The position numbers were made by a program, and so were the translations under genes. Positions 1-8,998 of a DNA stretch of 64,000 nt are shown in pieces. The notes beneath the pieces are model-generated. The model made no database searches, was not told the DNA's origin, and saw only the letters and a program-made list of their open reading frames with translations. Within the stretch, counting starts at the first letter, position 1. Every line of letters begins with the position of its first letter. This stretch comes from Tessaracoccus palaemonis (GTDB lineage: Bacteria; Actinomycetota; Actinomycetes; Propionibacteriales; Propionibacteriaceae): positions 2,170,001-2,234,000 of the forward strand of contig NZ_CP079216.1 of the NCBI RefSeq assembly GCF_019316905.1, written 5' to 3'.

Positions 1-140
1 CCGCATGGGCCCACCTCGACATCGCGGGCCCGGCCGAGAACCCCGACGAGGCGTTCGGCTACACGCCGAAGGGCGGCACAGGGATGGGTGTTCGCACGCT
101 CATCTCGCTGGCCTCCAGGCTGGCCGATCAGCGCGGCTGA
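1..140 (+). CDS. pepA: Leucyl aminopeptidase (M17), C-terminal fragment
   Basis: Only the last 45 codons lie in the window, read in the frame beginning at base 3 and ending in TGA at 138-140. The peptide contains [10 protein letters not shown] and later [10 protein letters not shown], which match the C-terminal active-site-proximal segment of M17 leucyl aminopeptidases, cytosolic hexameric two-metal enzymes that remove N-terminal residues. The metal ligands lie upstream and are not visible. The gene runs toward sucB, 131 bp downstream, an order seen in other actinobacteria. The family call is fairly secure from this C-terminal signature; the exact paralogue is not. Confidence 0.8.
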   Translation, partial: AWAHLDIAGPAENPDEAFGYTPKGGTGMGVRTLISLASRLADQRG

Positions 141-256
141 CGCACAGGTCAGGACGCCAATGCGGTGGGCGGTCGCCGATTCCGGCGGTCGCCCACCGTG
201 CATGTGCGAGACCGAAAAGGCGGCTACTGTGGACCCAAACCCGTGGGTCACACATT

Positions 257-261
257 AGGAG
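257..261 (+). promoter_or_regulatory. Ribosome binding site of sucB
   Basis: AGGAG sits 10 nt before ATG 272. It supports starting sucB at 272, even though the open frame continues upstream to base 5. The upstream part does not resemble the lipoyl domain that opens at the second codon after 272. Confidence 0.65.
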
Positions 262-271
262 CCATACGCAC

Positions 272-2029
272 ATGTCAACCGAAGTCACTCTTCCGGCGCT
301 CGGCGAGTCCGTCACGGAAGGCACCATCTCCCGCTGGCTCAAGGCCGTCGGCGACACCGTCGAGGCGGACGAGCCGCTGCTCGAGGTGTCGACGGACAAG
401 GTCGACACCGAGATCCCCTCCCCCGTCGCAGGCACCCTGCTCGAGATCCGCTTCGAGGAGGACGATGTCGCCGAGGTTGGCGCCGTCCTCGCCGTGATCG
501 GTGACGCGGGTGCTGCCGCTTCGACCGCCGAGGCCCCCGAGCCCGAGTCGGCTCCGGAGCCGGCCCAGGAGCCGGCCGCCGAGCCGGCGGCCGAGGAGCC
601 CGTCCAGATCGCCACGCAGGCGGCCGCCCCGGCAGCCTCCGGCCCCGCCGAGGGCACCGAGGTGACCCTGCCCGCGCTCGGCGAGTCCGTCACGGAAGGC
701 ACCATCTCCCGCTGGCTCAAGGCCGTCGGTGACACCGTCGAGGCGGACGAGCCGCTGCTCGAGGTGTCGACGGACAAGGTCGACACCGAGATCCCCTCCC
801 CCGTCGCAGGCACCCTGCTCGAGATCCGCTTCGAGGAGGACGATGTCGCCGAGGTCGGCGCCGTCCTCGCCGTGATCGGTGACGCCGCGGCTGCCGCACC
901 GGCCCCCGAGGCCCCCGCGGCCCCGGCTCCTGCCGCGGCCCCGGCCCCGTCGGAGCCCTCTCCCGAATCGGCCCCGTCGGCTGAGTCTGCCCCCTCCGCC
1001 CCGTCCGCCCCGACCCCCGCGGCCGCCCCCGCCAAGGAGCACTCGCCCGCGGTCCAGGAGGCCGCGGCCCGCCGCGCCTCCGAGTCGGACGGCACCTACG
1101 TCACCCCGCTCGTGCGCAAGCTCGCCAAGGAGCACGGCGTCGACCTGGCCGACGTGAAGGGCACGGGAGTCGGCGGCCGCATCCGCAAGCAGGACGTCCT
1201 CGAGGCCGCCGAGGCCGCCAAGCAGCCCGCGCCGACCGCCCCCGCAGCGGCGGCGGCTCCGGCTCCCGCCGCGCCGGCCGCGAAGGCCGCCCCGGCCCCG
1301 TCGCCGGTGCGCGGCACCACGGAGAAGCTCAGCCGCATGCGCAAGGTCATCGCCTCGCGCATGGTCGAGTCGCTGCAGGTCGCGGCGCAGCTGACCGCCA
1401 CGGTCGAGGTGGACGTCACGGCGATCAGCCACATCCGCGGCCAGGTGAAGGACGACTTCAAGAAGCGCGAGGGCGTCAGCCTCTCGTACCTGCCGTTCAT
1501 CACCATGGCGGCCGTCGAGGCGCTGAAGCAGTTCCCGGTGATCAACGCGCAGATCGACACCGAGGCCGGCACCGTCACCTACCCCGACGGCGAGCACATC
1601 AGCATCGCCGTCGACACGGACAAGGGCCTGATGGTCCCGGTCATCGCGAACGCGGGCGAGCTGAACCTCACCGGCCTGGCGAAGAAGATCGCCGACGTCG
1701 CCGCCCGCACGCGGGCGAGCAAGGTCGAGCCGCACGAGCTGTCGGGTGGCACGTTCACCATCACGAACTACGGCTCCGCCGGCACGCTGTTCGACACGCC
1801 GATCATCAACCAGCCTCAGTCGGCGATCCTCGGCACCGGCGCGCTCGTGAAGCGCCCGGTCGTCGTCGAGGACCGCTTCGGCAACGAGTCGATCGCGGTG
1901 CGCCACATGATGTACCTGTCGCTGAGCTACGACCACCGCCTCATCGACGGCGCGGTCGCCGCCCGCTTCCTGAGCGCCGTCAAGGCGCGCCTCGAGGAGG
2001 GCGACTTCGGCGGTGAGCTCGGCCTCTGA
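272..2029 (+). CDS. sucB: Dihydrolipoamide acyltransferase E2 (2-oxoglutarate dehydrogenase type), two lipoyl domains
   Basis: E2 core of a 2-oxoacid dehydrogenase complex. It moves the acyl group from E1 to CoA via lipoyl-lysine arms. The 585-residue protein has lipoyl domain 1 (about 2-78) with the DKVDTE lysine motif, an Ala/Pro linker, lipoyl domain 2 (about 128-205), a second Ala/Pro-rich linker, a peripheral-subunit-binding domain (about 275-308) and a catalytic domain (about 355-585). The catalytic His lies in DHRLIDG (H555). ATG 272 is preceded by AGGAG. The two lipoyl domains are identical in protein and almost identical in DNA (see repeat). lipB and lipA, which make the cofactor, follow. 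Actinobacterial E2s of this shape are often named SucB although they may also serve pyruvate dehydrogenase, so substrate choice is uncertain. Confidence 0.93.
   Translation: MSTEVTLPALGESVTEGTISRWLKAVGDTVEADEPLLEVSTDKVDTEIPSPVAGTLLEIRFEEDDVAEVGAVLAVIGDAGAAASTAEAPEPESAPEPAQEPAAEPAAEEPVQIATQAAAPAASGPAEGTEVTLPALGESVTEGTISRWLKAVGDTVEADEPLLEVSTDKVDTEIPSPVAGTLLEIRFEEDDVAEVGAVLAVIGDAAAAAPAPEAPAAPAPAAAPAPSEPSPESAPSAESAPSAPSAPTPAAAPAKEHSPAVQEAAARRASESDGTYVTPLVRKLAKEHGVDLADVKGTGVGGRIRKQDVLEAAEAAKQPAPTAPAAAAAPAPAAPAAKAAPAPSPVRGTTEKLSRMRKVIASRMVESLQVAAQLTATVEVDVTAISHIRGQVKDDFKKREGVSLSYLPFITMAAVEALKQFPVINAQIDTEAGTVTYPDGEHISIAVDTDKGLMVPVIANAGELNLTGLAKKIADVAARTRASKVEPHELSGGTFTITNYGSAGTLFDTPIINQPQSAILGTGALVKRPVVVEDRFGNESIAVRHMMYLSLSYDHRLIDGAVAARFLSAVKARLEEGDFGGELGL
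281..505 (+). repeat. Lipoyl-domain direct repeat, copy 1 (copy 2 at 659-883)
   Basis: The 225 bp here and at 659-883 (offset 378 bp, exactly 126 codons) differ at seven positions by eye, all synonymous. Five of these fall in the first five codons, so the last 210 bp differ at only two positions. The encoded 75 residues are identical. Confidence 0.95.
659..883 (+). repeat. Lipoyl-domain direct repeat, copy 2
   Basis: Second copy of the sucB lipoyl module, in frame with the first and separated from it by an Ala/Pro/Glu-rich linker. The near-identity suggests recent duplication or ongoing gene conversion inside the gene. Confidence 0.95.
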
Positions 2030-2050
2030 GCAGGCTGGCCTGATTCTCGA

Positions 2051-2701
2051 ATGCTGACCTTCGAACATCGAGGGCTCGACGTCCCACGCCTCCTGAGCGA
2101 CTATCAGGAGGCGTGGGACTATCAGCGTCTCGTGCATGCAGGGGTGGCCGACGGCTCACGGCCCGGCCACGTCGTCCTGCTGGAGCACAGCCCCGTCTAC
2201 ACCGCCGGGCGCCGCACGAAGCCGAGCGACTACCCCGTCGACGGGACGCCTGTCGTCGCGGTGGACCGCGGCGGCGAGATCACCTACCACGGCCCCGGAC
2301 AGCTGGTCGGCTACCCGATCGTGCACCTCGCAGACGGGCTGGGCGTCGTCGACTACGTCCGCACGCTCGAGTCGGCCATCATCGCCCTGCTCGCCGGCTA
2401 CGGGCTGGCCACCGGCCGCGTCGCGGGCCGCACGGGGGTCTGGCTGCCGGCCACCGACGAGCGGCCCGAGCGCAAGATCTGCGCCATCGGGGTCCGCGTC
2501 GCCCGCCGCACCACCATGCACGGCTTCGCGCTGAACGTGCAGTCCTCGGCCGAACGCTTCGGCAACATCGTCCCCTGCGGCATCTCCGACGCCGGAGTCA
2601 CGTCCATCGTCGAGGAGTTGCCCGGCGAGTGGGACGTGGCGCGCGTCGCCCACGACCTCGAGCCCATCCTGCTCGAAGAGCTCTCCCGCATCACGGCCTG
2701 A
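2051..2701 (+). CDS. lipB: Octanoyl-[acyl-carrier-protein]:protein N-octanoyltransferase
   Basis: Transfers octanoate from acyl carrier protein to the lipoyl lysine of E2 and GcvH, the first step of endogenous lipoate assembly; LipA then inserts sulfur. The 216-residue protein is the usual LipB length and carries RGGEITYHGPGQLVGYPI (about 73-90), the catalytic Lys in RKICAIG (K142) and the thioester Cys in PCGISDAG (C176). It begins 21 bp after sucB, whose product it modifies. It ends base-to-base with the convergent LysR gene. No strong Shine-Dalgarno is visible, so coupling to sucB is possible. Confidence 0.96.
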   Translation: MLTFEHRGLDVPRLLSDYQEAWDYQRLVHAGVADGSRPGHVVLLEHSPVYTAGRRTKPSDYPVDGTPVVAVDRGGEITYHGPGQLVGYPIVHLADGLGVVDYVRTLESAIIALLAGYGLATGRVAGRTGVWLPATDERPERKICAIGVRVARRTTMHGFALNVQSSAERFGNIVPCGISDAGVTSIVEELPGEWDVARVAHDLEPILLEELSRITA

Positions 2702-3625
2702 TCAGGCGACCGGTGAGGCCGGCGCGAGCCGCCACCGGTAGCGGGCGGTGCTGCGCAGCGCGGCCACCACGTCGTCACGGCGCGGGTCCTCCGCGTCGGA
2801 GGTCACGGCGGTGATCAGGCGGTTCGCCGCCGGATGGTCGATGGGCAGCTCGACGGCGTCGTCGTCCTCCGGCGCCGCCGTCGACGGGAGGATCGCGATG
2901 CCGGCGCCGGCCGCGACCAGACCGCGGAGCACCCGGTAGTCGTCGGCCTCGAACGGCTGCTCCGTGGCCACCTCGCCGAGGATGCGGCGGATCGACCCGT
3001 ACAGCCCGAACGCGCTGCCGAGGAACAGGAGCTCGTCGCGGGGCACGTCCTCGGGGCGCACCGCGCGCCCGATGCGGGTGAGCGGGTGGGCCCGCGAGAC
3101 GACCAGGTAGAGGGGTTCGCGGTAGAGCGCCGTCACGTGGCGGCCGGGGCCCGGCCGCGTGTCCGCCACCAGCGCCACATCGGCGTCACCGCCGTCGACC
3201 AGCGCGAGGCAGCCGGCCCGGTCCGTGTGCACGAGCCGGAAGGTCACCGCAGAATGCCGGGCGCGGTACCTCGTCAGAGCCAGCGGGAGGAAGCTCTCGC
3301 CCAGAGCCGCCTGGTAGGCGATCGTCAGCTGCGCGGATCCGTCGACGGCCTCGCGCCGCAGCGAGGCGAGGGCATCGGCCACCGAGCCCAGCGCCCCCGA
3401 GCCGACCCGCGCGAGCTCCCGCCCGGCCTCGGTCAGCACCACCCCGCGGCCGCTCCGGGCCACGAGCTCCACACCGACCCGGTCGGCCAGCCGGGCCAGC
3501 GTCCTGCTCGCGGTGGGCTGCGGCATCCCCAGCGCCTCCGCCGCACCGGACACGCTGCCGGCCCGGCCGAGCTCGACGAGCACGGGAAGGTCCGCGAGGA
3601 TCGGGCCGAGGCCTTCACTATTCAT
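2702..3625 (-). CDS. LysR-family transcriptional regulator
   Basis: A 307-residue LysR-type regulator. The N-terminal winged helix-turn-helix (about 12-70, with SVSGAAEALGMPQPTASRTL) is followed by a periplasmic-binding-protein-like effector domain (about 95-295). It is transcribed away from an MFS transporter that starts 70 bp from its own start, the classic arrangement of a LysR regulator and its target, so it probably controls that exporter and itself. The effector is unknown. Together with the MFS gene it separates lipB from lipA. Confidence 0.9.
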   Translation of the reverse strand: MNSEGLGPILADLPVLVELGRAGSVSGAAEALGMPQPTASRTLARLADRVGVELVARSGRGVVLTEAGRELARVGSGALGSVADALASLRREAVDGSAQLTIAYQAALGESFLPLALTRYRARHSAVTFRLVHTDRAGCLALVDGGDADVALVADTRPGPGRHVTALYREPLYLVVSRAHPLTRIGRAVRPEDVPRDELLFLGSAFGLYGSIRRILGEVATEQPFEADDYRVLRGLVAAGAGIAILPSTAAPEDDDAVELPIDHPAANRLITAVTSDAEDPRRDDVVAALRSTARYRWRLAPASPVA

Positions 3626-3681
3626 GCTCAGAACGTATCAGTCCGGCGCCCAAGGCATTAGTGCATGCGCTGTGGGGAATC

Positions 3682-3687
3682 TATTCT
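3682..3687 (+). promoter_or_regulatory. -10 box for leaderless MFS transcript
   Basis: TATTCT ends 7 nt before GTG 3695, placing the expected transcription start on or next to that codon. This is the main reason for choosing GTG 3695. No convincing -35 is visible, which would fit activator dependence. Confidence 0.5.
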
Positions 3688-3694
3688 CGGCGTC

Positions 3695-4888
3695 GTGGTC
3701 AAGGTCGAAGGTGCGCAGGCGCGACAGTCGAGGCGGGGCTCCCACCTGATGGTAGGGCTCCTCGCCGCGGCGGTTGCGACGTTCGGTGAGCTCTACGCCG
3801 TGCAGGGCGTGCTGACCGGGCTGGCCCGCGACTTCCGGCTCTCGTCGGCCGACTCCGCGCTGGCCGTCTCCGCGGGGACCACCGGGCTGGCCTGCGGGGT
3901 CTTCGGCTGGACGCTCGTCGCCGAGCGGATCGGGCGGCTGCAGGCGATGCGCGTCTCGGTCTTCGGGGCCGCGCTGCTCGGGATCCTCTCGTGCCTCGCG
4001 CCGTCGTTCGCCCTGCTCGTGGGCCTCCGCTTCACGACCGGCGCCCTCCTCGGCGGGGTGCCCGTGCTCGCCGTGGCCTACGTGTACGAGATCCTCGACG
4101 GCGCCCGCGCCGCGGCCGCTGCCACCGCCTACATCTCCGGCACGACGCTGGGCGGGGCCTCGGGCAGGCTCATCGCGGGACCGCTCGCCGGGCCGCTCGG
4201 CTGGCGCGGGGCGCTGCTGGTCGTCAGCGCGCTCTGTCTGCTCGCCGCCGTGGCGTTCGTCGCGCTGACCCCGCGGCCCGACGGCCGCCCCGCCCCCGCC
4301 GGCCGACAGTGGCCACGCATCGGGGACTGCCTGCGCTCCCGGGCGCTGCGACCGCTCTACCTCCAGGCACTCGTCCTGACCGGCTGCTTCGTCGCCGTCT
4401 ACAACTTCCTCGCCTTCCGCCTCGAGGCGCCGCCGTACGGGCTCCCGTCCGCTCTGACCTCGCTCATCTTCGTTACCTACCTCTCCGGCACGGCCTCGTC
4501 GCGCCTGGCCGGCAGCTGGCTGACGCGCCATGGCGCGCGCCGCACGATGGTCGTCGGGCTGCTGACCATGGTGGTGGGCGTCGCGCTGCTGGCCGCAACT
4601 CCCCTGCCCGTGCTGATCGCCGGCCTCATCATCTTCACGGCCGGTTTCTTCCTCGCCCACGCGGCGGCCGTCGCCACCACGGGTGCCGTCTCGGACCCGA
4701 TGCACCGTGGCCAGGCCAGCGCGCTGTACAACGTGCACTTCTACGTGGGCTCCGGCGTCGGCGGCTGGCTGCTCGGCTACGCCTTCGTCCTCGGGGGCTG
4801 GGGCACCATGTCCGCGGCGATCGTCGTCGCGCTCCTGGCGTTGGCGGCGGGCCACATGATGAGCGGTCGGGACCGACCAGTTGGGTAG
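3695..4888 (+). CDS. MFS transporter (12-TM, drug/metabolite efflux type)
   Basis: Major facilitator superfamily membrane protein of about 397 residues. Hydrophobic segments run through most of the sequence, and the loop after TM2 reads [16 protein letters not shown], a variant of the MFS motif A. It is likely a proton-driven exporter of a small molecule, but the substrate cannot be read from sequence. The start is uncertain: GTG 3695 fits a leaderless promoter, ATG 3665 would add 10 residues, and ATG 3749 is also possible. It is divergent from the LysR gene, its likely regulator. Confidence 0.88.
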   Translation: MVKVEGAQARQSRRGSHLMVGLLAAAVATFGELYAVQGVLTGLARDFRLSSADSALAVSAGTTGLACGVFGWTLVAERIGRLQAMRVSVFGAALLGILSCLAPSFALLVGLRFTTGALLGGVPVLAVAYVYEILDGARAAAAATAYISGTTLGGASGRLIAGPLAGPLGWRGALLVVSALCLLAAVAFVALTPRPDGRPAPAGRQWPRIGDCLRSRALRPLYLQALVLTGCFVAVYNFLAFRLEAPPYGLPSALTSLIFVTYLSGTASSRLAGSWLTRHGARRTMVVGLLTMVVGVALLAATPLPVLIAGLIIFTAGFFLAHAAAVATTGAVSDPMHRGQASALYNVHFYVGSGVGGWLLGYAFVLGGWGTMSAAIVVALLALAAGHMMSGRDRPVG

Positions 4889-4891
4889 AGT
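4886..4891 (+). promoter_or_regulatory. -10 box for leaderless lipA transcript
   Basis: TAGAGT begins in the stop codon of the MFS gene and ends 7 nt before GTG 4899. It suggests lipA has its own promoter even though the genes abut. Confidence 0.5.
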
Positions 4892-4898
4892 ACGGCCC

Positions 4899-5852
4899 GT
4901 GACCGCAGTGCAGCCCGACGGACGACGACTGTTGAGGGTCGAGGCGAGGAACGCCGAGACGCCCATCGAACGCAAGCCCGGATGGATCAAGACGACCGCC
5001 AAGATGGGCCCGAACTACCGGGACCTGCAGCAGATCGTGACGACCGGCGACCTCCACACCGTGTGTCAGGAGGCCGGCTGCCCCAACATCTACGAGTGCT
5101 GGGAGGACCGCGAGTCCACCTTCCTCATCGGCGGCGACAAGTGCACCCGCCGCTGCGACTTCTGCCAGATCGAGTCCGCGAAGCCCGACGGCTATGATCC
5201 GGCCGAGCCGCTGCGGGTCGCCGCCTCCGTGAAGAAGATGGGGCTGCGCTACGCCACCGTCACCGGGGTCTGCCGCGACGACCTGCCCGACGAGGGCGCC
5301 TGGCTGTACGCCGAGACCATCCGGCAGATCCATGCCGTCAACCCCGGCGTGGGCGTCGAGATGCTCGCCCCGGACTTCACGGGCAGGCCCGAACTCCTCG
5401 ACCAGCTGTTCGACGCGCGCCCCGAGGTGTTCGCGCACAACGTCGAGACGGTGCCGCGGATCTTCAAGAGGATCCGCCCCGGATTCCGCTACGAGCGATC
5501 GCTCGAGGTGCTGCGCATGTCGCGCGACGCCGGCCTCGTCACGAAGTCCAACCTCATCCTGGGCATGGGCGAGACCATGGACGAGGTCTCCGAGGCGCTG
5601 CGCGACCTGTTCGACGCGGGCACGGAGCTCATCACCATCACGCAGTACCTGCGCCCGAACGCCACCCTGCACCCCATCGACAGGTGGGTCACCCCCGACG
5701 AGTTCGAGGCCCTTGCGGAGGAGGCGCGCGGCATCGGATATTCTGGCGTGCTGTCCGGGCCGCTCGTCAGGTCGTCCTACCGTGCCGGCCGGCTGTACCG
5801 CACAGCCATGGACGCCCGCAGGAAGACCACGATGGAGACAGTGAATGGCTAA
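4899..5852 (+). CDS. lipA: Lipoyl synthase (radical SAM)
   Basis: Inserts two sulfur atoms into protein-bound octanoyl groups to form lipoate. The protein of about 317 residues has both iron-sulfur cluster motifs of the family: the auxiliary cluster cysteines C56, C61 and C67 ([12 protein letters not shown]) and the radical-SAM triad C82, C86 and C89 (CTRRCDFC). The conserved RSSY near residues 291-294 supplies the serine ligand of the auxiliary cluster. GTG 4899 is preferred because TAGAGT lies 7 nt upstream; TTG 4881 would overlap the MFS gene. The stop overlaps the start of the DUF4191 gene by 8 bp, so the two are co-transcribed. Confidence 0.96.
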   Translation: MTAVQPDGRRLLRVEARNAETPIERKPGWIKTTAKMGPNYRDLQQIVTTGDLHTVCQEAGCPNIYECWEDRESTFLIGGDKCTRRCDFCQIESAKPDGYDPAEPLRVAASVKKMGLRYATVTGVCRDDLPDEGAWLYAETIRQIHAVNPGVGVEMLAPDFTGRPELLDQLFDARPEVFAHNVETVPRIFKRIRPGFRYERSLEVLRMSRDAGLVTKSNLILGMGETMDEVSEALRDLFDAGTELITITQYLRPNATLHPIDRWVTPDEFEALAEEARGIGYSGVLSGPLVRSSYRAGRLYRTAMDARRKTTMETVNG

Positions 5853-6609
5853 GAGCGAACGCGCCAAGGCTCTGGAGGCGAAGCAGAAGGCCGAGGCCAA
5901 GGCCGAGAAGCTGCGCAAGAAGAACTCCACGAACCCCGACGACTGGGGCCGGGTGCGCCAGATCGTCGAGACGTACAAGATGACGGCGCAGTACGACAAG
6001 CAGCTGCACTTCTGGACCATCGCCGGCCTGCTGATCCCGTTCATCGCGCTGCTCGCGCTGGGCTTCGTGCTCGGCTCCCCCATCATGTGGGGCATCACCG
6101 GCCTGCTGCTCGGTTTCCTCGCCGCCATGCTGCTCTTCTCGTGGCGCGCGCGCCGCGGCGTCTACGCGCGCTTCGAGGGTCAGCCCGGCTCTGCCCAGGT
6201 CGCGCTGCAGATGCTGCCGAAGAAGTGGCTCACCAAGCCCGCGATCGCCGCGTCCGGCACGCAGGAGCGCCCCCAGCTCGTGCACCGCGCGCTCGGCCCC
6301 GGCGGCCTGATCCTCGTCGGCGAGGGCGACGCCGGCAAGCTGAAGCCGCTGCTCGAGAAGGAGCGGAAGAAGCACGAGCAGGTCGCCTACGGCGTGGACG
6401 TCACGGTCCTCACGATGGGCAACGGCGCCGGCCAGGTGCCGCTCGACCAGCTCTCCAAGTACATCAAGAAGCTCCCGAAGCAGCTGACCGATGCGAAGAT
6501 CCAGGAGGTCAACCAGCGCCTCAAGGCCCTGGATGCCCGCCCCAACATCCCCATCCCCAAGGGCTACATCAACCCGAAGGGCGCGCGCTCCGCGATGCGC
6601 GGCCGCTGA
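5845..6609 (+). CDS. DUF4191 membrane protein
   Basis: A 254-residue protein of a family known from actinobacteria, where it is commonly found directly after lipA as here. It has a highly charged Lys/Glu/Ala-rich N-terminus (about 1-30, probably helical), two transmembrane helices (about 57-78 and 82-104), and a cytosolic C-terminal region rich in Lys and Gly. The function is unknown; its position suggests a link to lipoate or membrane homeostasis, but this is inference. ATG 5845 overlaps lipA by 8 bp, indicating translational coupling. Confidence 0.9.
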   Translation: MAKSERAKALEAKQKAEAKAEKLRKKNSTNPDDWGRVRQIVETYKMTAQYDKQLHFWTIAGLLIPFIALLALGFVLGSPIMWGITGLLLGFLAAMLLFSWRARRGVYARFEGQPGSAQVALQMLPKKWLTKPAIAASGTQERPQLVHRALGPGGLILVGEGDAGKLKPLLEKERKKHEQVAYGVDVTVLTMGNGAGQVPLDQLSKYIKKLPKQLTDAKIQEVNQRLKALDARPNIPIPKGYINPKGARSAMRGR

Positions 6610-6612
6610 CCG

Positions 6613-8376
6613 GTGGCCAACCTCGTCAACCTCGAATCCGTCACGCACGGATTCGGGACCCGCATCCTGCTCGATGACGTGTCGCTCGGCCTCGGTGCCG
6701 GCGACGTCATCGGCGTGGTCGGCCGCAACGGAGACGGTAAGACCACGCTGCTCAGGATCCTCACCGGCGACCTCGTCCCCGACGACGGCCGCGTCACCGT
6801 CGCCACCAACGCCTCCATCGGCGTCCTGACGCAGGCCACCACCGGTGACGACGCGCACACCGTGCGCGACTGGATCGTCGGCGGTGAGCCCGACCATGTG
6901 TGGGCGGCCCAGGCCGACAAGCGCGGCGTCGTCGAGGCGCTGTTGACCGACATCGACCTCGACCGCGAGCTGGGAACGTTGTCGGGCGGGGAACGGCGTC
7001 GGGTCGGCCTGGTCGCCGTGCTGCTCGGACACCACGACCTCGTCGTGCTCGACGAGCCCACGAACCACCTCGACGTCGAGGCCATCTCCTTCCTCGCCGG
7101 CTACCTCAGGGAGCGCACCCGGGCCGGGCTCGCGATGCTGGTCGTGAGCCACGACCGCTGGTTCCTCGACGAGGTGTGCACGCGCATCTGGGAGGTACAT
7201 GACGGCGCCGTCGACTCCTACGACGGCGGCTACGCGGCCTTCGTGCTCGCGCGCGTCGAGCGGCACCGCATCGCCGCCACCACCGAGGCCCGCCGGAGGA
7301 ACCTGGCCCGCAAGGAGCTGGCCTGGCTGCGCCGCGGCGCCCCGGCCCGCACGTCGAAGCCGAAGTTCCGCATCGACGCCGCGAACGAACTCATCGCCGA
7401 CGAGCCGGACCCCCGCGACAAGCTGGAGCTGCAGCAGTTCTCCGTCACCCGGCTCGGCAAGGACGTCTTCGACCTGATCAACGTCGACTACGCCGTCGGC
7501 GGCCGGACGCTGCTGGAGCACCTGACGTGGTCCATCGGCCCCGGCGACCGCATCGGGCTGGTCGGCATCAACGGCGCGGGCAAGACCACATTGCTCGATC
7601 TGCTCGCCGACCGGCGCGAGCCGGGCAGCGGGAAGATCAAGCGCGGCCAGACGCTGCGGCTGGGCTACCTCTCCCAGACCGTCGGCGAGCTGGACGACTC
7701 CGACCGCGTGCTGCAGTCCGTGACACGCCTGAAGGAGCAGACGAAGCTCGCGACGGGGCGCGAGGCGAGCGCCTCCAACCTGCTCGAGGAGTTCGGCTTC
7801 ACCGGCGACAAGCTCGTGGCCCGCATCGGCGACCTGTCGGGCGGCGAGCGCCGCAGGCTGCAGTTCCTCCGGCTCCTGCTCAGCGAGCCGAACGTGCTGA
7901 TCCTCGACGAGCCGACCAACGACCTCGACATCGACACCCTGACCGTGATCGAGGACTACCTCGATTGCTGGCCCGGCACGCTGATCGTCGTCAGCCACGA
8001 CCGCTACTTCCTGGAGCGCATCACGGACGTGACCTACGCGCTGATGGGCGACGGGTCGTGCGTCATGCTGCCGGGCGGGGTCGAGGAGTACCTCGACCGC
8101 CGGCACCGCGCCCAGGCCCTCGCCTCGGCCCCCACCTCCGCGGCCCCCGAGGCGCCGACCAGGTCGGACGCCGCGAAGGAACGCCAGCGGAAGAAGGACC
8201 TCACACGCATCGAGGGCCAGCTGGACAAGGTGGCCCGGGAGATCGAGAAGCTGCACGCCTCGATGGCGGACGCGGCGAGCGACTTCGAGAAGCTGGCTTC
8301 CCTGGACGAGAAGCTGCGCGCCGCGCAGGCACGCCAGGGCGAGCTGGAGGAGGCCTGGCTCGAGGCCGCCGAGTAG
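6613..8376 (+). CDS. ABC-F family ATPase (duplicated ATP-binding cassette, no membrane domain)
   Basis: A 587-residue protein with two ATP-binding cassettes and no membrane segments, the layout of ABC-F proteins that act on ribosomes (translation factors or antibiotic protection). Walker A motifs are GRNGDGKTT (about 37) and GINGAGKTT (about 318), with signature motifs LSGGERRRV and LSGGERRRL and Walker B-type LDEPTNHLD and LDEPTNDLD. The C-terminal 80 residues form a charged coiled coil like that of Uup. It starts with GTG only 3 bp after DUF4191, so it is probably coupled. The ABC-F subgroup cannot be fixed without a tree. Confidence 0.92.
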   Translation: MANLVNLESVTHGFGTRILLDDVSLGLGAGDVIGVVGRNGDGKTTLLRILTGDLVPDDGRVTVATNASIGVLTQATTGDDAHTVRDWIVGGEPDHVWAAQADKRGVVEALLTDIDLDRELGTLSGGERRRVGLVAVLLGHHDLVVLDEPTNHLDVEAISFLAGYLRERTRAGLAMLVVSHDRWFLDEVCTRIWEVHDGAVDSYDGGYAAFVLARVERHRIAATTEARRRNLARKELAWLRRGAPARTSKPKFRIDAANELIADEPDPRDKLELQQFSVTRLGKDVFDLINVDYAVGGRTLLEHLTWSIGPGDRIGLVGINGAGKTTLLDLLADRREPGSGKIKRGQTLRLGYLSQTVGELDDSDRVLQSVTRLKEQTKLATGREASASNLLEEFGFTGDKLVARIGDLSGGERRRLQFLRLLLSEPNVLILDEPTNDLDIDTLTVIEDYLDCWPGTLIVVSHDRYFLERITDVTYALMGDGSCVMLPGGVEEYLDRRHRAQALASAPTSAAPEAPTRSDAAKERQRKKDLTRIEGQLDKVAREIEKLHASMADAASDFEKLASLDEKLRAAQARQGELEEAWLEAAE

Positions 8377-8409
8377 CCCCTCATCCGGCCGGTTCGGAAC
8401 TTCGAGTTA

Positions 8410-8419
8410 CGATATATCG
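8410..8419. promoter_or_regulatory. CGATATATCG palindrome upstream of padR
   Basis: A perfect 10-bp palindrome 32 bp before the padR start, flanked by AACTTC (8398-8403) and GAAGTT (8420-8425). AT-rich palindromes of this kind are typical operators of PadR proteins. The same 10-mer recurs at 12828-12837. It is probably the autoregulatory site. Confidence 0.5.
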
Positions 8420-8450
8420 GAAGTTGTCGTTCGACCTCGAGGAGCCTGCC

Positions 8451-8996
8451 ATGGGCACGTCGTTTTCTTCAGAGCAGTGGGCCGCGGGCCTGCGGGAGGC
8501 GTTCACCGGAGCCTTCCAGCGACCGCACGCGCACGACGCGATGCCGCGGCGCCGCAGCCGGGGCGACGTGCGCACGGCCATCCTCGCGTTGCTCGCGGAG
8601 CAGCCGATGCACGGCTACCAGCTGATCCGCGAGATCGACCGCCGCACCGACGGGGCATGGCGGCCGAGCCCCGGGTCGGTCTACCCCACCCTGCAGCTGC
8701 TCACGGACGAGGGGCTCGTCAAGGTGACGGAGGACGGGGAGCGCAAGAGCTACTCGCTGACCGACGCCGGCCGCGAGGCCGCCCCCGGCGACGACACCCC
8801 GCTGCCCTGGGACGCCGCGCCCGCCGACGGGGACGCCTCCTCCGCGGCCACGACGCAGCTGCCGCAGGCCTGCGTCCAGCTCGCCCGGGCGTTCGCGCAG
8901 GTCGCGCACGACGGGTCAAACGACCAGGTCGCCCGCGCCGTCGAGATAGCCGAGGACGCCCGCCGCAGGCTCTACGCCATCCTGGCAGAGGGCTGA
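8451..8996 (+). CDS. PadR-family transcriptional regulator
   Basis: A 181-residue regulator. The winged helix (about 40-105) contains the PadR signature region MHGYQLIREIDRRTDGAWRPSPGSVYPTLQ, split here as MHGYQLIREIDRRTDG and AWRPSPGSVYPTLQ. A Pro/Ala-rich linker and a C-terminal helical dimerisation segment follow. ATG 8451 has a strong GAGGAG at 8439-8444. A palindromic site lies just upstream. It ends 2 bp before the AarF-like gene, so the two form an operon. The ligand is unknown; PadR proteins often control multidrug or membrane-stress genes. Confidence 0.9.
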   Translation: MGTSFSSEQWAAGLREAFTGAFQRPHAHDAMPRRRSRGDVRTAILALLAEQPMHGYQLIREIDRRTDGAWRPSPGSVYPTLQLLTDEGLVKVTEDGERKSYSLTDAGREAAPGDDTPLPWDAAPADGDASSAATTQLPQACVQLARAFAQVAHDGSNDQVARAVEIAEDARRRLYAILAEG

Positions 8997-8998
8997 GC

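Noticed and set aside
275-2137. Long minus-strand open frame (about 620 codons) opposite sucB and lipB
   Set aside because: It is a shadow of high-GC codon bias; its product is Arg/Gly/Leu low-complexity and matches no family, while the plus strand shows clear E2 and LipB motifs.
2695-2706. GCCTGATCAGGC palindrome at the lipB/LysR junction
   Set aside because: It is made by the two abutting stop codons and is too short to act as a terminator.
3638-5002. Minus-strand open frame opposite the MFS gene
   Set aside because: Low-complexity Arg/Gly/Glu/Asp composition with no start signal; it overlaps well-supported plus-strand MFS and lipA.
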